Made by a program: the position numbers and the translations under genes. The notes below the pieces were generated by a model that saw only the letters and a list, made by a program, of their open reading frames with translations, was not told where the DNA came from and did no database searches. A DNA stretch of 64,000 bases from contig CM055311.2 in NCBI GenBank assembly GCA_029255685.2, positions 60,849,048 through 60,913,047 of the forward strand, given 5' to 3'. Positions 22,901 through 32,602 of this stretch are shown here, one piece after another. Position 1 is the first letter of the stretch; every line of letters begins with the position of its first letter. Source of the stretch: Silene conica. Its lineage: Eukaryota > Streptophyta > Magnoliopsida > Caryophyllales > Caryophyllaceae.

Positions 22901-24108
22901 TGTGAAACAGAGAAAAGATTACGAGAAATAGACGGTACTACTAAAACATTTTGAAAGAGCAGTGATTTATTAGAGGAGGGAATAGAGAATGAACCGGAAT
23001 GTGTAATTTGGAGCGCGGATCCATCACCTATGACAAGGTCATCAGGCCCGTCATATGGTTGATGAAGGGATAGTGTATTGAGGTCAGCGGTGATGTGGTG
23101 CGTGGCACCACTGTCGACAGTCCAGGAACGGGGTGGATTGGGAGTCGAGTGAGAAGCGGTATGAGCTTGCGGTGTAGGGGTGCGAGGCTTGCGAGTAGGG
23201 AACACAATAGTCGGGTATTTGGATTGGAGATCAGGACAGTCGGAGGCGACATGACCCACAGTGTCGCAGTACTGACAACGGCCCTTGAATGGCTTCGGTG
23301 AGTAATTGGACAGGGAGTTGTTATTAGTGGTCTGTTTGGGATAGTATGATTGGTTTTGGTTTTGGTAATTGGTACGGTTGCTGGGACGGTAGTTGGCAGC
23401 GTGCGCGGACGGGTTAATGGCAGGGGTAGTGGGTTCATGTTTGATACGTAATTCATGTTGGATAAGTTTTTCGTGCAAAGCTTCAAACGTGATTGGCTCA
23501 TCACGGGCACGAATAGGCTCGATAACAGCGCGGTAGTTGGTGTAGTTGAGGCCATTGAGGATTTTATTTGTGATATCATCAATGTCCATGGGATGATCTA
23601 ATTGAGCAAGATCATCAGTACATGATTTGATAGCGGTCATGTATTCGGTGATGGTCATATTGTCGGTGTGGGTAATGTTTTCAAGGCGATCCTTGATTTG
23701 CAGACGGTGTCCGCGGGAAGAGTTGGCAAAGTTTTTGTGAAGTGTAGACCAAGCATCGTGAGATGTCTGGTCATTGGCAATAAGGGCAGCGATTGGGGAG
23801 TCGAGAGTGCCTGCTAGAGCGCCAAGGATTAGTTGATCCTGACGATACCAGGTTTGGTAGGCGGGGTTGGCTGTTGTCTTGGCTTGCGTTTCTGGTGGTG
23901 TGGGGGCGACAGTAGTGTTTTCAGGGGGAACAGGGGTGGATCGGTCAAGAAATGAGAACAGGGCCAGGCCATTCATGATGGCGCGAATCTGGAAACGCCA
24001 TTGACGGAAGGTGAACGAGTCTTTCAATTGGATAACATTAGCGAAGTTGATGACGGTAAGAGGTTGATTGGGTTGAGCGGAGTTTGCGAGTTGAAGTTGG
24101 TTAGCCAT
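19921..24108 (-). CDS. Copia-1 Gag-Pol polyprotein, intact
   Basis: This single frame of 1395 codons encodes the structural and enzymatic proteins of a copia retrotransposon. The start is the ATG at 24108 (MANQLQLANS); the frame is open a little further upstream but without an ATG. Visible parts are gag with a CCHC knuckle (CQYCDTVGHVASDC, residues 278-291), the aspartic protease (VDSGATHH, D332), and the pre-integrase motif (WHHRLGHPS). Integrase follows (SDNGGEY with D581, then PEHNGFAERR). After a long Pro/Ser/Thr linker come reverse transcriptase (YVDD at 1063-1066) and RNase H (YCDADLAGD, D1227, and KHLALAFHFVREQVQ). All catalytic motifs I can see are conserved and there is no stop or frameshift, so the copy may be competent. 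The frame runs about 40 bases into the 3' LTR. Confidence 0.95.
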   Translation of the reverse strand: MANQLQLANSAQPNQPLTVINFANVIQLKDSFTFRQWRFQIRAIMNGLALFSFLDRSTPVPPENTTVAPTPPETQAKTTANPAYQTWYRQDQLILGALAGTLDSPIAALIANDQTSHDAWSTLHKNFANSSRGHRLQIKDRLENITHTDNMTITEYMTAIKSCTDDLAQLDHPMDIDDITNKILNGLNYTNYRAVIEPIRARDEPITFEALHEKLIQHELRIKHEPTTPAINPSAHAANYRPSNRTNYQNQNQSYYPKQTTNNNSLSNYSPKPFKGRCQYCDTVGHVASDCPDLQSKYPTIVFPTRKPRTPTPQAHTASHSTPNPPRSWTVDSGATHHITADLNTLSLHQPYDGPDDLVIGDGSALQITHSGSFSIPSSNKSLLFQNVLVVPSISRNLFSVSQFCTDNHAYAIFSSSYFCIKDIQTDLVLLQGPLIDGSYLWLPPAPHAHVATTSQPTSWHHRLGHPSFKIQQLISSQFKFRISDSSTCISCNLNKSHKLPFGNSTLHSNAPLDLIFSDVWTSPVLSPDSFKYYIIFVDHFTHYIWLYPLKRKSDTKHTFNTFRAIVEKYFNKPIRQFYSDNGGEYTTLTPELNQQGISHLTSPPHTPEHNGFAERRHRHIVETGLSLLNHASLPLSLWPYAFSTAAYLINWLPTPTLQNQSPYYKLFNTQPNYQKLHNFGSLCFPWLRPYNAHKLQPRSVECVFVGYSPTQSAYLCLDPLTSRVYTSRHVKFEENIYPYTRLLQLTPSPVSMNTTDWCQLSVPVLTNPTPNPTTPQTTSTTSSPTALSSSTHSSSAPDPPPTLNSSPPSDQAPTAATTPSAQPSSSRSSTPPPPPPPPPPHATRLSHNIRKPNPKYAKLAQAPTTYITPTTVKQALIDPLWRDAMQAEYDALCRNNTWQLVPPETAPNTIGCKWVYRIKYNPDGSLKQHKARLVAKGFHQRPGLDYSDTFSPVIKPTTIRLILSLAVMNGWSIRQIDVNNAFLQGNLNEAVFMVQPPGFINPNHLNHVCQLSKAIYGLKQAPRAWYTELQNYLVNYGFRKTLSDSSLFIYDQANIKLYVLVYVDDIIITGPSITEVTKFIAAISQRFSLKDLGPLSYFLGMEVTPTTRGIHLNQTKYISDILNRYNMSDCSPSSTPMLTYPPLTKSTDLPIEDEATYRAIVGSLQYLSLTRPDVAYPVNKLAQFLTHPTSTHWIALKRLLRYLSGTLHLGINLVKESPLNLHAYCDADLAGDPDSFVSTTGYIVFLGNNPISWSSKKQRALSRSSTEAEFRAIADTTAEVLWLQSLFTELNIQSIQAPVLFCDNLGATNYSANPIFHSRMKHLALAFHFVREQVQLGTIRVQHINGDDQLADSLTKPLPKPRHTLLTSKIGLTLRPSILRERIKDNQQHNQSHN

Positions 24109-24192
24109 GGGAAACGATTGGTCTTGACACACAAGGAACGTGAATCGTGCGTTTGAGGTCTGTAGTTTTGATTGATCGTGAGGATCGTGATT

Positions 24193-24204
24193 AGGCTGAT
24201 ACCA
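24193..24204 (-). promoter_or_regulatory. Copia-1 primer-binding site (tRNA-iMet type)
   Basis: The minus strand reads TGGTATCAGCCT directly after the LTR, complementary in its first eight bases to the 3' end of initiator tRNA-Met as in most plant copia elements. Confidence 0.8.
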
Positions 24205-24414
24205 TATAAAGAATTAGATAATCGATAATATTATACAAATATAAGTTTACAATATATAGGAGACTTTTCTAGTATGAATACATTAACTAATATATAATAC
24301 TATCCTAAATTACAGAGATACTATTCTAAATAAGAGGAGAGAATCATGGGATATGATTATGAAATAATCATTCCTTAATTATGTGATTGATTGTGTTGTT
24401 GATTATCCTTGATA
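24205..24414 (-). repeat. Copia-1 5' LTR
   Basis: This is the promoter-side LTR for the minus-strand element, followed on that strand by the primer-binding site at 24193-24204. It matches the other LTR over all 210 bases by eye. Confidence 0.95.
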
Positions 24415-24419
24415 GTTGA

Positions 24420-24829
24420 AACGTGTAAAAAACTGAAATAAATTGTGAGGTTGAAATTATAAGTGTGAATCTTGCTTATAACAGATTAGACATTAGATTA
24501 GATTAACTAGCTTGCTTGGCGACGTAAATTTGACTTGCAGCACTAATCTTGTAATTTGGTTTTGATAGATACATTTTCTTGATTGCACATGTCTTAAAAC
24601 GTGTAAATTTATGGCACTTTATTAATTTTCATTGTTCATTTTAGTTTCGAAATCATTTGTCTTAAGTTTGTCTTATCTATATAAATGAGTTATTATTTAA
24701 GACGGATACTTTCGTCTAATATTGGTATAAATAATTTGGATTGTTATTTCGTTATAATTATTTGTTAGTAAGTTATACTTAATGGGAAAAAAAACACAAC
24801 TCTTTTTGTTAATTAATAAAACCTACTTA
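24420..24829. other. AT-rich spacer right of Copia-1
   Basis: It holds a GACGGATACTTTCGTC half-palindrome near 24698 and ACGTGTAA repeats, matching the left flank of Copia-1. No gene is recognised. Confidence 0.4.
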
Positions 24830-25021
24830 TTAGGATTAGAGAAAAAATTAGATATTGAATCCATTCCAAAATGTGAACCAAACACAATGAATGGGAGATT
24901 GAATCCATTACAAAATCAAACCAAACAAGTATTAAAAGGTATGGGGTTTTAACTCCATTCCACCCTGGATTCTCATCACAATCCATTTCATTCCCAAACT
25001 TTGAACCAAACGACCCCTTAA
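24830..25021. repeat. MITE-like repeat, inverted relative of 8553-8720
   Basis: It ends GAACCAAACGACCCCTTA, the reverse complement of a GGGGTCGTTTGGTTC end. It contains ATGAATGGGAGATTG and CATTTCATTCCC blocks like the copy near 8.6 kb. It appears to sit in the outer part of the Ty3-type LTR remnant. Confidence 0.45.
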
Positions 25022-26935
25022 TCTAGGATTGTATTCTTAAACCAAACATTAATAATTAGGTGCAAATATGTGACAAAACAATTTAGACAAAATTACTATT
25101 ATTTTAATTTACCAAATTATAAATTTATATTATTGCATGGCTTCCCTAATCTCTAGACTAAGGAAATTTAGCTACTCATATTAAAATGTGAAATAATAAA
25201 AACAATATAAGAAATGCTAAACATGATTATATAAATAAAAGATGATTGATTAAACATAAACAAAATATAGTAACTATAATTATAATTAAACTAAAATGAT
25301 ATGACTAAAAATAACAACGATGAACTTCTAAATACTAAACGGAAATGTAAACTAGAATTGACGAGAAATAGAATTACCGTAATAAGAAATGAACTTGAAA
25401 ATGAAGAACAAAATAACGAAAAGATTACTTGAATTATATTAAAACTAAGGGTTTTTTGTCTAACACCACCTTTAAAAAACTTTTTCTTCCAAACACCACC
25501 TTTAAAAAAATAATTTGTCAAACACCACCTTTAATAATTTTTTTTTTGCCAAACACCACTTTTTGGCCAAAGTTTCAGCGTTTGTGATGGGCTAACTTTC
25601 AGTCAATGTTTGAGATAGCAAACGAGGTTGATTTAGAGTGTTCTTGAACTCGTTGGAAAGTTGGGAGTACAAGCTTTCCAACGGCTGTGAACACGGTGGT
25701 CAAAAGTGTCCTTATGTGGGGGTAGATTTATGTGTAAAGTAAGGCTAGTCACATAGGGTTAATGTAAGTTGAAGTAGGATTTTTCGTGGGTCAATTCACT
25801 CCCGTTGAACCACCACTTGCACCAACGACCACCACAGTGAACATAACGGTGACATACCTTGCTCTCCTCTCAACCTACATACCAAATTTCAAACCAAACC
25901 AAACATCATAACCCCATTTAAAGACCCTTGAAAACCCCTCTAACAACTCGCTGTAAACCCAAATTTCTAGCTATTTCTCTAACCAACCTTACTTTACACA
26001 TCAATTTACCCCACATAAGGACATCTTTGACCACCGTCTTGACAGCCGTTGGAAAGCCTGTACTCCCACCTTTCCAACGAGTTCAAGAACACTCTAAACC
26101 GACCTCGTTTGCTATCTCAAACATTGACTGAAAGTTAACCCATCACAAACGATGAAACTTTGGCCAAAAAGTGGTGTTTGGCAAAATTTTTTTTATTAAA
26201 GGTGGTGTTTGACAAATTATTTTTTTAAAGGTGGTGTTTGGAAGAAAAAGTTTTTTAAAGGTGGTGTTAGACAAAAAACCCTAAAACTAAATGTAACAAA
26301 TGTAAACTATTGAGAATTGTATGAAAGATTATGTGAACAATGCTAGAATATGAAAGATAAAAGAGAGTGTAAAACTGAAAATATGATGTAAGATATAGCC
26401 TAAAGCCTAACAACGACCCCCTACTTACAGTAAAATAGGAGTGAAACGGAAATGGCAACAAAAGTCCAACCCCGATCGGGGACGCAACTTTTTCGGGTTT
26501 CTTCTTCAATTCCTTTAATCAATGCTTGATGAATCCAAAGTGTGATGTTCATGCTTCTTAATTCTCCGGTTAAAGTCCTTCATTTACCAACTTAAGAGCA
26601 TCCAAAGTTGATTAGTGTTCATGTTGATGTTGTAGCCTTTATAATTTGGGCTTCTTTGAGATTAATTTGCATTTCATTATTTCTCATTTCTTCATGCTTG
26701 GCCCTTAAGATATCTTCCATCATCCATTTAGCTTCTACTCTTAGCCATATTGCAATTGTAGTAAGAAAAAGTTTCTAATGCTTAGATTCCTACAAAATAG
26801 AACACATACTTGCAAAACAACTATAAAGTAATATTAGCTCATGAAAATACTAAATAAAATGTAAAATGCAATATAAAATGAGCTAAAATAAGGGGTAAAA
26901 ATATATAAAATAATCACTCATCAAACTCTTCCAAA
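25022..26935 (-). mobile_element. Ty3/gypsy-type LTR remnant (interrupted by a MULE)
   Basis: Reading on the minus strand from 26935, the sequence starts TGATGAGTGATTATTTTATA and contains TTTTAGCTCATTTTATATTG, features of large plant Ty3 LTRs (Athila/Tat-like). It is preceded by CAAGCAACGGTTTAGTTTGG, a typical end of the internal region. It continues after the MULE (below 25440) with ATGAGTAGCTAAATTTCC and a GATTAGGGAAGCCATGC segment. No paired LTR or Ty3 coding region is in the window. Lineage is judged from composition only. Confidence 0.45.
25449..26281. mobile_element. Long-TIR Mutator-like element (MULE), non-autonomous
   Basis: This 833-bp element has inverted repeats of about 310-320 bases (left arm to ~25770, right arm from ~25960), over 90% alike by eye. 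Both ends read GGGTTTTTTGTCTAACACCA. It is flanked by a perfect 9-bp direct repeat TAAAACTAA (25440-25448 and 26282-26290), the target duplication length of Mutator elements. The arm starts with four spaced copies of AACACCACCTTTAA. The central ~190 bases carry no recognised gene. It inserted into the Ty3-type LTR. Confidence 0.85.
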
Positions 26936-27955
26936 CTAAACCGTTGCTTGTCCCTAAGCAAGAAATCATATCCCTTAAATTACAATATCCCAATTAAGTT
27001 AAGCATACTAATTTCAAACCCGAAACAACATGGGAAAATAAAATAATTGGGGTTTACATGACATCACATGGCTTACTTCAAATGAACTCTTTGGCCCTTA
27101 CATGATAGTTTGACTTTCAGAATCTTAAGGTTCTCTCACACTCATATATATGTAAAATGATATTTTTGTGAATAAACACTCAACTATCCTCAACCTATAA
27201 GAATGTACCCGCAATCTAATATGGTAAACATTCCAAAATTACAAGTCAAAACAATCATATGCAAGCATGAATAAAAAGCCAAATGGGTAAAAGAAAGGTA
27301 AATAAACATGGGAAGAAAAGGGGAACAAATGAATTATGCATATGTGAGACTTAATCAAGCTAGCAACTATCCAAAATATAAGAATGCTCAATCCCAAAAT
27401 CAACCCACTTATCAAATTAAAACAAAGACAATTCTTCAAATAATGCTAATGATATATGATAATTTTTGTTTCTCTTCTTTTTTCAATTGAGGTATGATAT
27501 CATTTTGGTTATTGCGTATTTGGTATTTTGTTATTATTGTTGGTAGTGACCGTCTCATTTGACAGTAACTAACGCTTGTTATGTATTATTGTGATGATCC
27601 GTGGTTATGGTGAGCCGATTCTCGGGTATTACGTCGCGATTGTTAATGCTATGTCATCGCGTTCTTTTTTGTAGCTCACAATTTATTTTTATAAATAACT
27701 TCCGCAGACATTGTTGTTTTATAATTCTTTTGACACAAATGTATTTCAATTTAATTCTCATTACAATAAGTTACTTGCACCTTACTTTTATAGTCTGATC
27801 GTCGTTCTGGGGGTGTTACACTTATGATACCACGAGATCGGGGTGTGGTTCCTTTTTGCTTGACAACGACTAGGGTGCTAGGTTTCGGAGGACTCAATTC
27901 ATATATCCCCGGTTTACTCGGCCTTGGCGAAGAGTTGTCCCGATTTTAGTTTCCT
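26936..27955. other. Non-coding, probably internal 3' region of the Ty3-type element, then unknown
   Basis: 26936-26980 on the minus strand ends in a purine-rich stretch before the LTR start. Beyond about 27000 no frame or domain is recognisable. A GGGGGTGTTACA segment at 27808-27819 followed by TTATGATACCAC may be the border of another LTR element, but the partner end was not found. Confidence 0.35.
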
Positions 27956-28313
27956 CTACAAAATACAAATCATGCGAGAAAAGTACCTATGCATTATTCT
28001 CACGACATAACTGCGAAATTGAGATAATATTACGAGAAAGTCTGGGAACATGACAACATTGTTAAACTTTATATTTTTCATTGTTAAAGAACGTGTATCG
28101 GCTATGGGAAGAGTAGAGCCATAACCAGTAATCAAGTCGTCGAAACCGTCATAGGGAGAATGAAAAGCCAAGGTGCCTAAATCGTGTGTTAGATGGTGCG
28201 ATGCGCCACTGTCGAGCATAAAATTGGAGTTCGGTTATGGGCTGCAATAGTTGGCGAGATGGGCTTGGGGTTGGTTTTGACGGTAGGTAGGCTCGGGTAA
28301 CACAATAGCCGAG
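27956..28313 (-). pseudogene. Copia-2 protease fragment (part split from gag)
   Basis: The minus-strand frame shows the copia aspartic protease start MLDSGASHHLTHDLGTLAFH and following beta segments, then loses sense at the left end. It continues a reading that begins at 39342-40257. Between the two parts lies the 11-kb SIRE-like element with AAGAG duplicated at both junctions. Integrase, reverse transcriptase and RNase H of this copy are missing to the left, so it was truncated as well as split. Confidence 0.75.
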
Positions 28314-28318
28314 AAGAG

Positions 28319-29669
28319 TGAAGAGTCACAACGAGTTTAACACCTAAGAGGGGGAGGGGGTGAATTAGGTGACCTTTTAAAAATTTCTGATTTAAACTTG
28401 ATTGTTTGAGAGTCAAGCAACGAAAGATAGAATCTGAGCAACAGTATAGGTAACAGTTGCACAGACCTGCTAGTTATCGTAAGTAGCAAAGATACGAAAG
28501 ATTGATAAGAGATTAAGCAAGAATATAAACAGGCGACATAAAAAATTGGTTCAGCTCCTACTCCGGAGCCTACGTCCAACCGTTATCTTATTAAAAGTTT
28601 AGAAGCTACTCCGCTTAACTAGAACTATTACAATAAGACAACTCGCCAACCTACTCCGGTTGCATTGCTTAGAGCTGCTCCGCTCGTAAGACTTGACTCA
28701 AACTTAGAGCTACTTCGCTCTAAGAGTTTTTGATGTTCTACCTTTGGTTTACAAGATCAATATCTCAAGGGTTCTCTTTTAAGAACATGGAGACTTCATT
28801 TAAGATCTAAACACAAGGTCCTTGAACATACTCATTAGGCATTAAAAGTGCTACTAGTGATTAGGAGATAATGTCTTTGTTAAAACTGTTTTGAAGACTT
28901 TAAAATTTTAAAACATTTGCAAAGTTACTTTGAAGAATGAAGCATAAATCAGTTTTGCAAAGTTTTGTAATGAATGCAGTAAAAGTCTTAGCAATAAATG
29001 AACTCAAGAGTCCATATATATAGCCGAAATGCAAAGGCTTTGAAACCCTAAAGCATGTGCTTTGTTCACCTTTTACCACTACATGATTGTCCTTATTTGA
29101 TGGGTAAAAGAGTGAATCAGTTTGACAAAGAGGGGAAAAGGACTGGTCAATCTACACAATGCTCTATGTTACACTTATTTAGACATGGAGTGTAATCAAC
29201 TTTCCTCCATGGAAACACTCACATAGCTAAATAAGGTAATAAAGCAAGATTTAACTTTCACAAGGACCAAGTCACTTTTGAATGAGATTTGAACTTGATT
29301 CTGAACTTTGATTTAAATAATAATTTATTTAAACACAAGCTGATATTTTGAAAACAATTTCAAACATTTGAAATCCTCTTTGAATATTATCTCCGTAACT
29401 AGCACTAGACACAGGTCATGCAACAGTCTGAGAACTGTTTCATGACTTTTGCACTTTTAATGACTTAGATGAATATGCTCAATTATCTTGCTTACAACAC
29501 TCTTTCTAGACTCGACTTAGATTGCTGCTCTTGCATCTTGGGACTTCTTCTTGATTGTCTTTGATCATTCTCAAGCTTGATGTCATTTGCTATTAATCAC
29601 AACACTTAGAAAAAGACATTAGAAGTGCTAAGGAGTAACTTGGCATCATCAACAATAAGTGTTCTAACA
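28319..29669 (-). repeat. SIRE-like element 3' LTR
   Basis: This is the left copy, 1351 bp. On the minus strand it starts TGTTAGAACACTTATTG, next to a purine tract at 29670-29683. Confidence 0.93.
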
Positions 29670-30104
29670 AATTCCCTCTTTGATGATGGCAAGTTACTCA
29701 TAAAATTTTTGTCCCAAGTTCCCCCGGCCTTAGCCCATGGTGAGTCGGTCTTTGTTAACCACAATTAATAAGACATCAAGCAATACGTAATCAAGGTGAT
29801 CAAGGGTTTGACAATCTTAACCTAAGTAAGACTTCTAATCATAGTAGCTAAAACATTTCTACGGTGAACGTTAGCCTAAGAGTCATTGAGTAATAGCAAC
29901 ATAAATTTTATAACAATTCCCCCTCTTGACATCATCAAGAAGAGAAACATACGGGGATTAGGGTAGCAGTTGATAGTAAGCATACGAGTCTAAAAAACAA
30001 GTCCTGAAAACAGAGTAAAGAGCAATACATGCATGATAGTAATAATAATAATAATAATAACAAGCTAGATGATAAGGGAATGGGTGGGGTGGGGTGGGGT
30101 GGGG

Positions 30105-32211
30105 TTAGGCCTCGTCCTCGGCCTCCTGCTCCTCTTCAGTCAGCCTCTCCATGAGGTCCTCATTCACTGTTTTCAGCTCAGCCACCTCTTCTTTCAACGA
30201 CTCAATGTCCACAGCCATCTTCTTGACAAGAGTCAAGACTTGATCCAACTTATCATTAGCTAGCCCTGGTGCAACAGTTGACCCATATGTTCCTTTGCCA
30301 CTGAACTTCTTCACCAACTTACCCTCCTTGATTACCAAGGCCATTTGAGAAAGGAGACCGGAATTCATCTCATCACTAAGTCTTTCCACAGCAGGGCTCC
30401 CATGCTTGATGAGCTTATGTTTCTGAAAGATAATGGAGAGCCACATACCATATGGGATGAGGGTTGTTTTGTCGAACTTTCCCACTTTGATTTCCTTGGC
30501 GAGTTCATGGATGCGGAAAAACATGAGGTGTGGAAGGCTTATGGGTCGGCTTTTAAGGATGTAGTAGATAAGGGTCATTTCAAGATATGAACACCGACCA
30601 CAGGTGGAGACGTTAGGAACAAGGACACGTCGTATGAAGTTAAAGATAAACCGGTGGGGAGCACGAAGTTCGGTGCCATAGATGTTGGAGGGACCTCCTC
30701 TTTGATACCCGGGTCAGAGTGTTTTGGTTATTTCACTGACAATGGATGCCTCAACTTCCCCCCACGTTCCTTTAGGAAACGTGTCTAGGCCAGTAGGGAT
30801 GACTTTGAGATCAGTGGCCAATTGGTCAATGGTAAGGACAAGGGGTTTATCATTTATGTAGGCGGAAAGGGTTTCTGATGCAACATCCACACGTACAGTT
30901 GCAAAGAACTGAACTACCTCAGACACGTACACAGGGCAGTACATGTCTAGCAAATCAACCCAATGTTGGACAACCATTTCAGTTTTAAAAAAATTAAAAG
31001 CGGGAGAGGTAGCATACCAATCTTTTGCATAACGCCTACCCGTGTTGAACGAACAAGATAGCAAGCGGTGGCACTTGTCAAACAACTCTTCGGAGAGAGG
31101 AAGATTGGAGAGATGTGCCCATACCTCATTCTTGAAGGGTTCATCAAAAGAGGTGGCAATAATGGTAGTGTAGGGGTTAGACTTGCTAGCCTGCTCAGAA
31201 ACTTTAGTTTGCTTTTGAAGACGGGTTTTGGGTATGATTTTGGTCTTTTTGGTGAGGAGACGGGTTGGTTTTTTTTTTTTGGGGGGGGGGGGGGGGGGGC
31301 TTGGTGATTTTTGTAGCTTTGGTTTTCTTCAAGCTTGAGATGAAAGTATCATCGTCCTCTTCTTCGTCCCCAAACATTTCACTAATCTTTCTTTTGAGTT
31401 TGGATTGGAGAGTGGTGTGCTCCAATGGATCAAGCCCATCATCAAACACTTCATGATCATGATATTCATCCTCATTCCCATTTGGTGCAACTGTTTCCGT
31501 TTCCTTCTCTTTCCCACCTTCCTCCTCTTGTTCACTCTCAACAGCCCGTGTCTTCTTTTTCTGGGCAACAACCTTTTTCCTTTTGTTGTCTTTTTCAGGC
31601 TCACCTCCCTTTTTGCTTACTTCATTGGTTTCATTACCTTTCTCCTTTGGCTTTCCTTGGGTTTTCTTACCCTCACTCTCCTTTATACTTTCATCATTTT
31701 TCTTACTTCCCTTGTTTTTCTTTCCTCCTTTTTCTTTTTCAGTTTCTTCTTCCTCACCTCCTTCACTCTCCTCAACTTCTTCGTTCTCCTCGTTCTCTTT
31801 CTCACTTTCATTAACTTCCTCTTCTTCTTTTTCACTTTCCTCAACTTCTTCGTCTCTTTTTTCACTCTCATTAGCTTCCTCGACATTTTGACTTGTTGCA
31901 TGTTCACTCTGCTCATGTTCATCATCCTCATTTTCTGCAACAGAGTCCTCGTCCCTTGGTTCTTTCGGGTTTTCATGCTCGGATTCGGACTCTGAGGGAA
32001 CATCCATTGATACTCCTACATTCTTTTTCCTGGTGGCTCCCTTTTTCGGAACCGGTTTGGTTTTTGGACCGGTTGTGGTTTTTGCTTTGGGCTTGGTAGT
32101 TTGAGTTTTGGCAGGGGGTGAAGGGTATGTCATCTTGAGCTTGGCAACGTATTTTGGATTGTAGGTGTTGGCAAGATTCTTCAACTCTCGGCTTATATTT
32201 TTGGGAGGCAT
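30105..32211 (-). pseudogene. SIRE-like element third ORF (env position), two lesions
   Basis: The ORF starts at the ATG at 32211 (MPPKNISREL) and is about 700 codons long if its breaks are ignored. Part 1 (to ~31300) is basic and then extremely acidic: a 150-residue Glu/Lys/Ser stretch likely to form coiled coil or disorder, followed by a Pro/Lys run. Part 2 (31240-30105) has WYATSPAFNFF and FNFIRRVLVPN. A Glu-rich helical tail follows (VTLVKKMAVDIESLKEEVAE-like). It resembles the 'putative plant transposon protein' domain found in retroelement ORFs. One frameshift sits in the A/C homopolymer (31269-31299 on the plus strand) and one TGA near 30714. I see no clear membrane segment, so envelope function is not supported. 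Confidence 0.65.
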
Positions 32212-32602
32212 TCTTGAGAGGTTTTAATGGGTTAAGGGCGGTTAAAGGAGGGTATGTGAGGAGGTTGAAGATGAGAGAGGTAGTTTTAATTTTTGAATTA
32301 AGAGGATGAGAGAGGGAGAGGTTAATAACTGATGGGAGGTTAATAACTAGTGGGTAAGTGAGGGGTGTGACGGTTTTAAGCGGTTGAGTGTAAGAATTAA
32401 TGAGGTGACTTTGGGTAATAATGAAGGTTGATTTGATGGGTCATAACTTGCTTTATTGAATAATCACATGCATGTTTACTCTCTTTATTTTCTTAATAGA
32501 CTTGCATTAAAAACCGTACACAAACACAAATAGCATTTTTAAACCGATCCACGTATATTCTCGACTCTAGTCAATCATTTAGGAGACGGAAATTATTTAA
32601 TG

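Larger units (their letters stand above)
19751..24414 (-). mobile_element. Copia-1, complete Ty1/copia retrotransposon
   Basis: Two 210-bp LTRs enclose a primer-binding site, one unbroken polyprotein frame and a purine tract. The 5-bp target duplication GTTGA lies at 19746-19750 and 24415-24419. The primer-binding site (minus strand TGGTATCAGCC, next to the right LTR) fits initiator tRNA-Met, as is usual for copia. The purine tract CTTGAGGGAGCG abuts the left LTR. The LTRs begin and end TATCAAGG...TTTATA rather than TG...CA. I see no difference between the two LTRs, so the insertion is very young. Gag and RNase H features suggest the Ale/Retrofit lineage. Confidence 0.95.

Noticed and set aside
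27800-27835. LTR border (GGGGGTGTTACA, then TTATGATACCAC)
   Set aside because: It looks like an LTR tip with a primer-binding-site-like motif in the opposite orientation, but no partner LTR or target duplication was found.
28337-28579. 80-codon frame repeated at 38000-38242
   Set aside because: Both copies lie in the two LTRs of the SIRE-like element and show no protein features.
31405-31995. 196-codon plus-strand frame rich in Phe/Leu (membrane-like)
   Set aside because: It is antisense to the Glu/Lys-rich third ORF of the SIRE-like element. The complement of GAA/GAG/AAG codons gives Phe/Leu/Ser.
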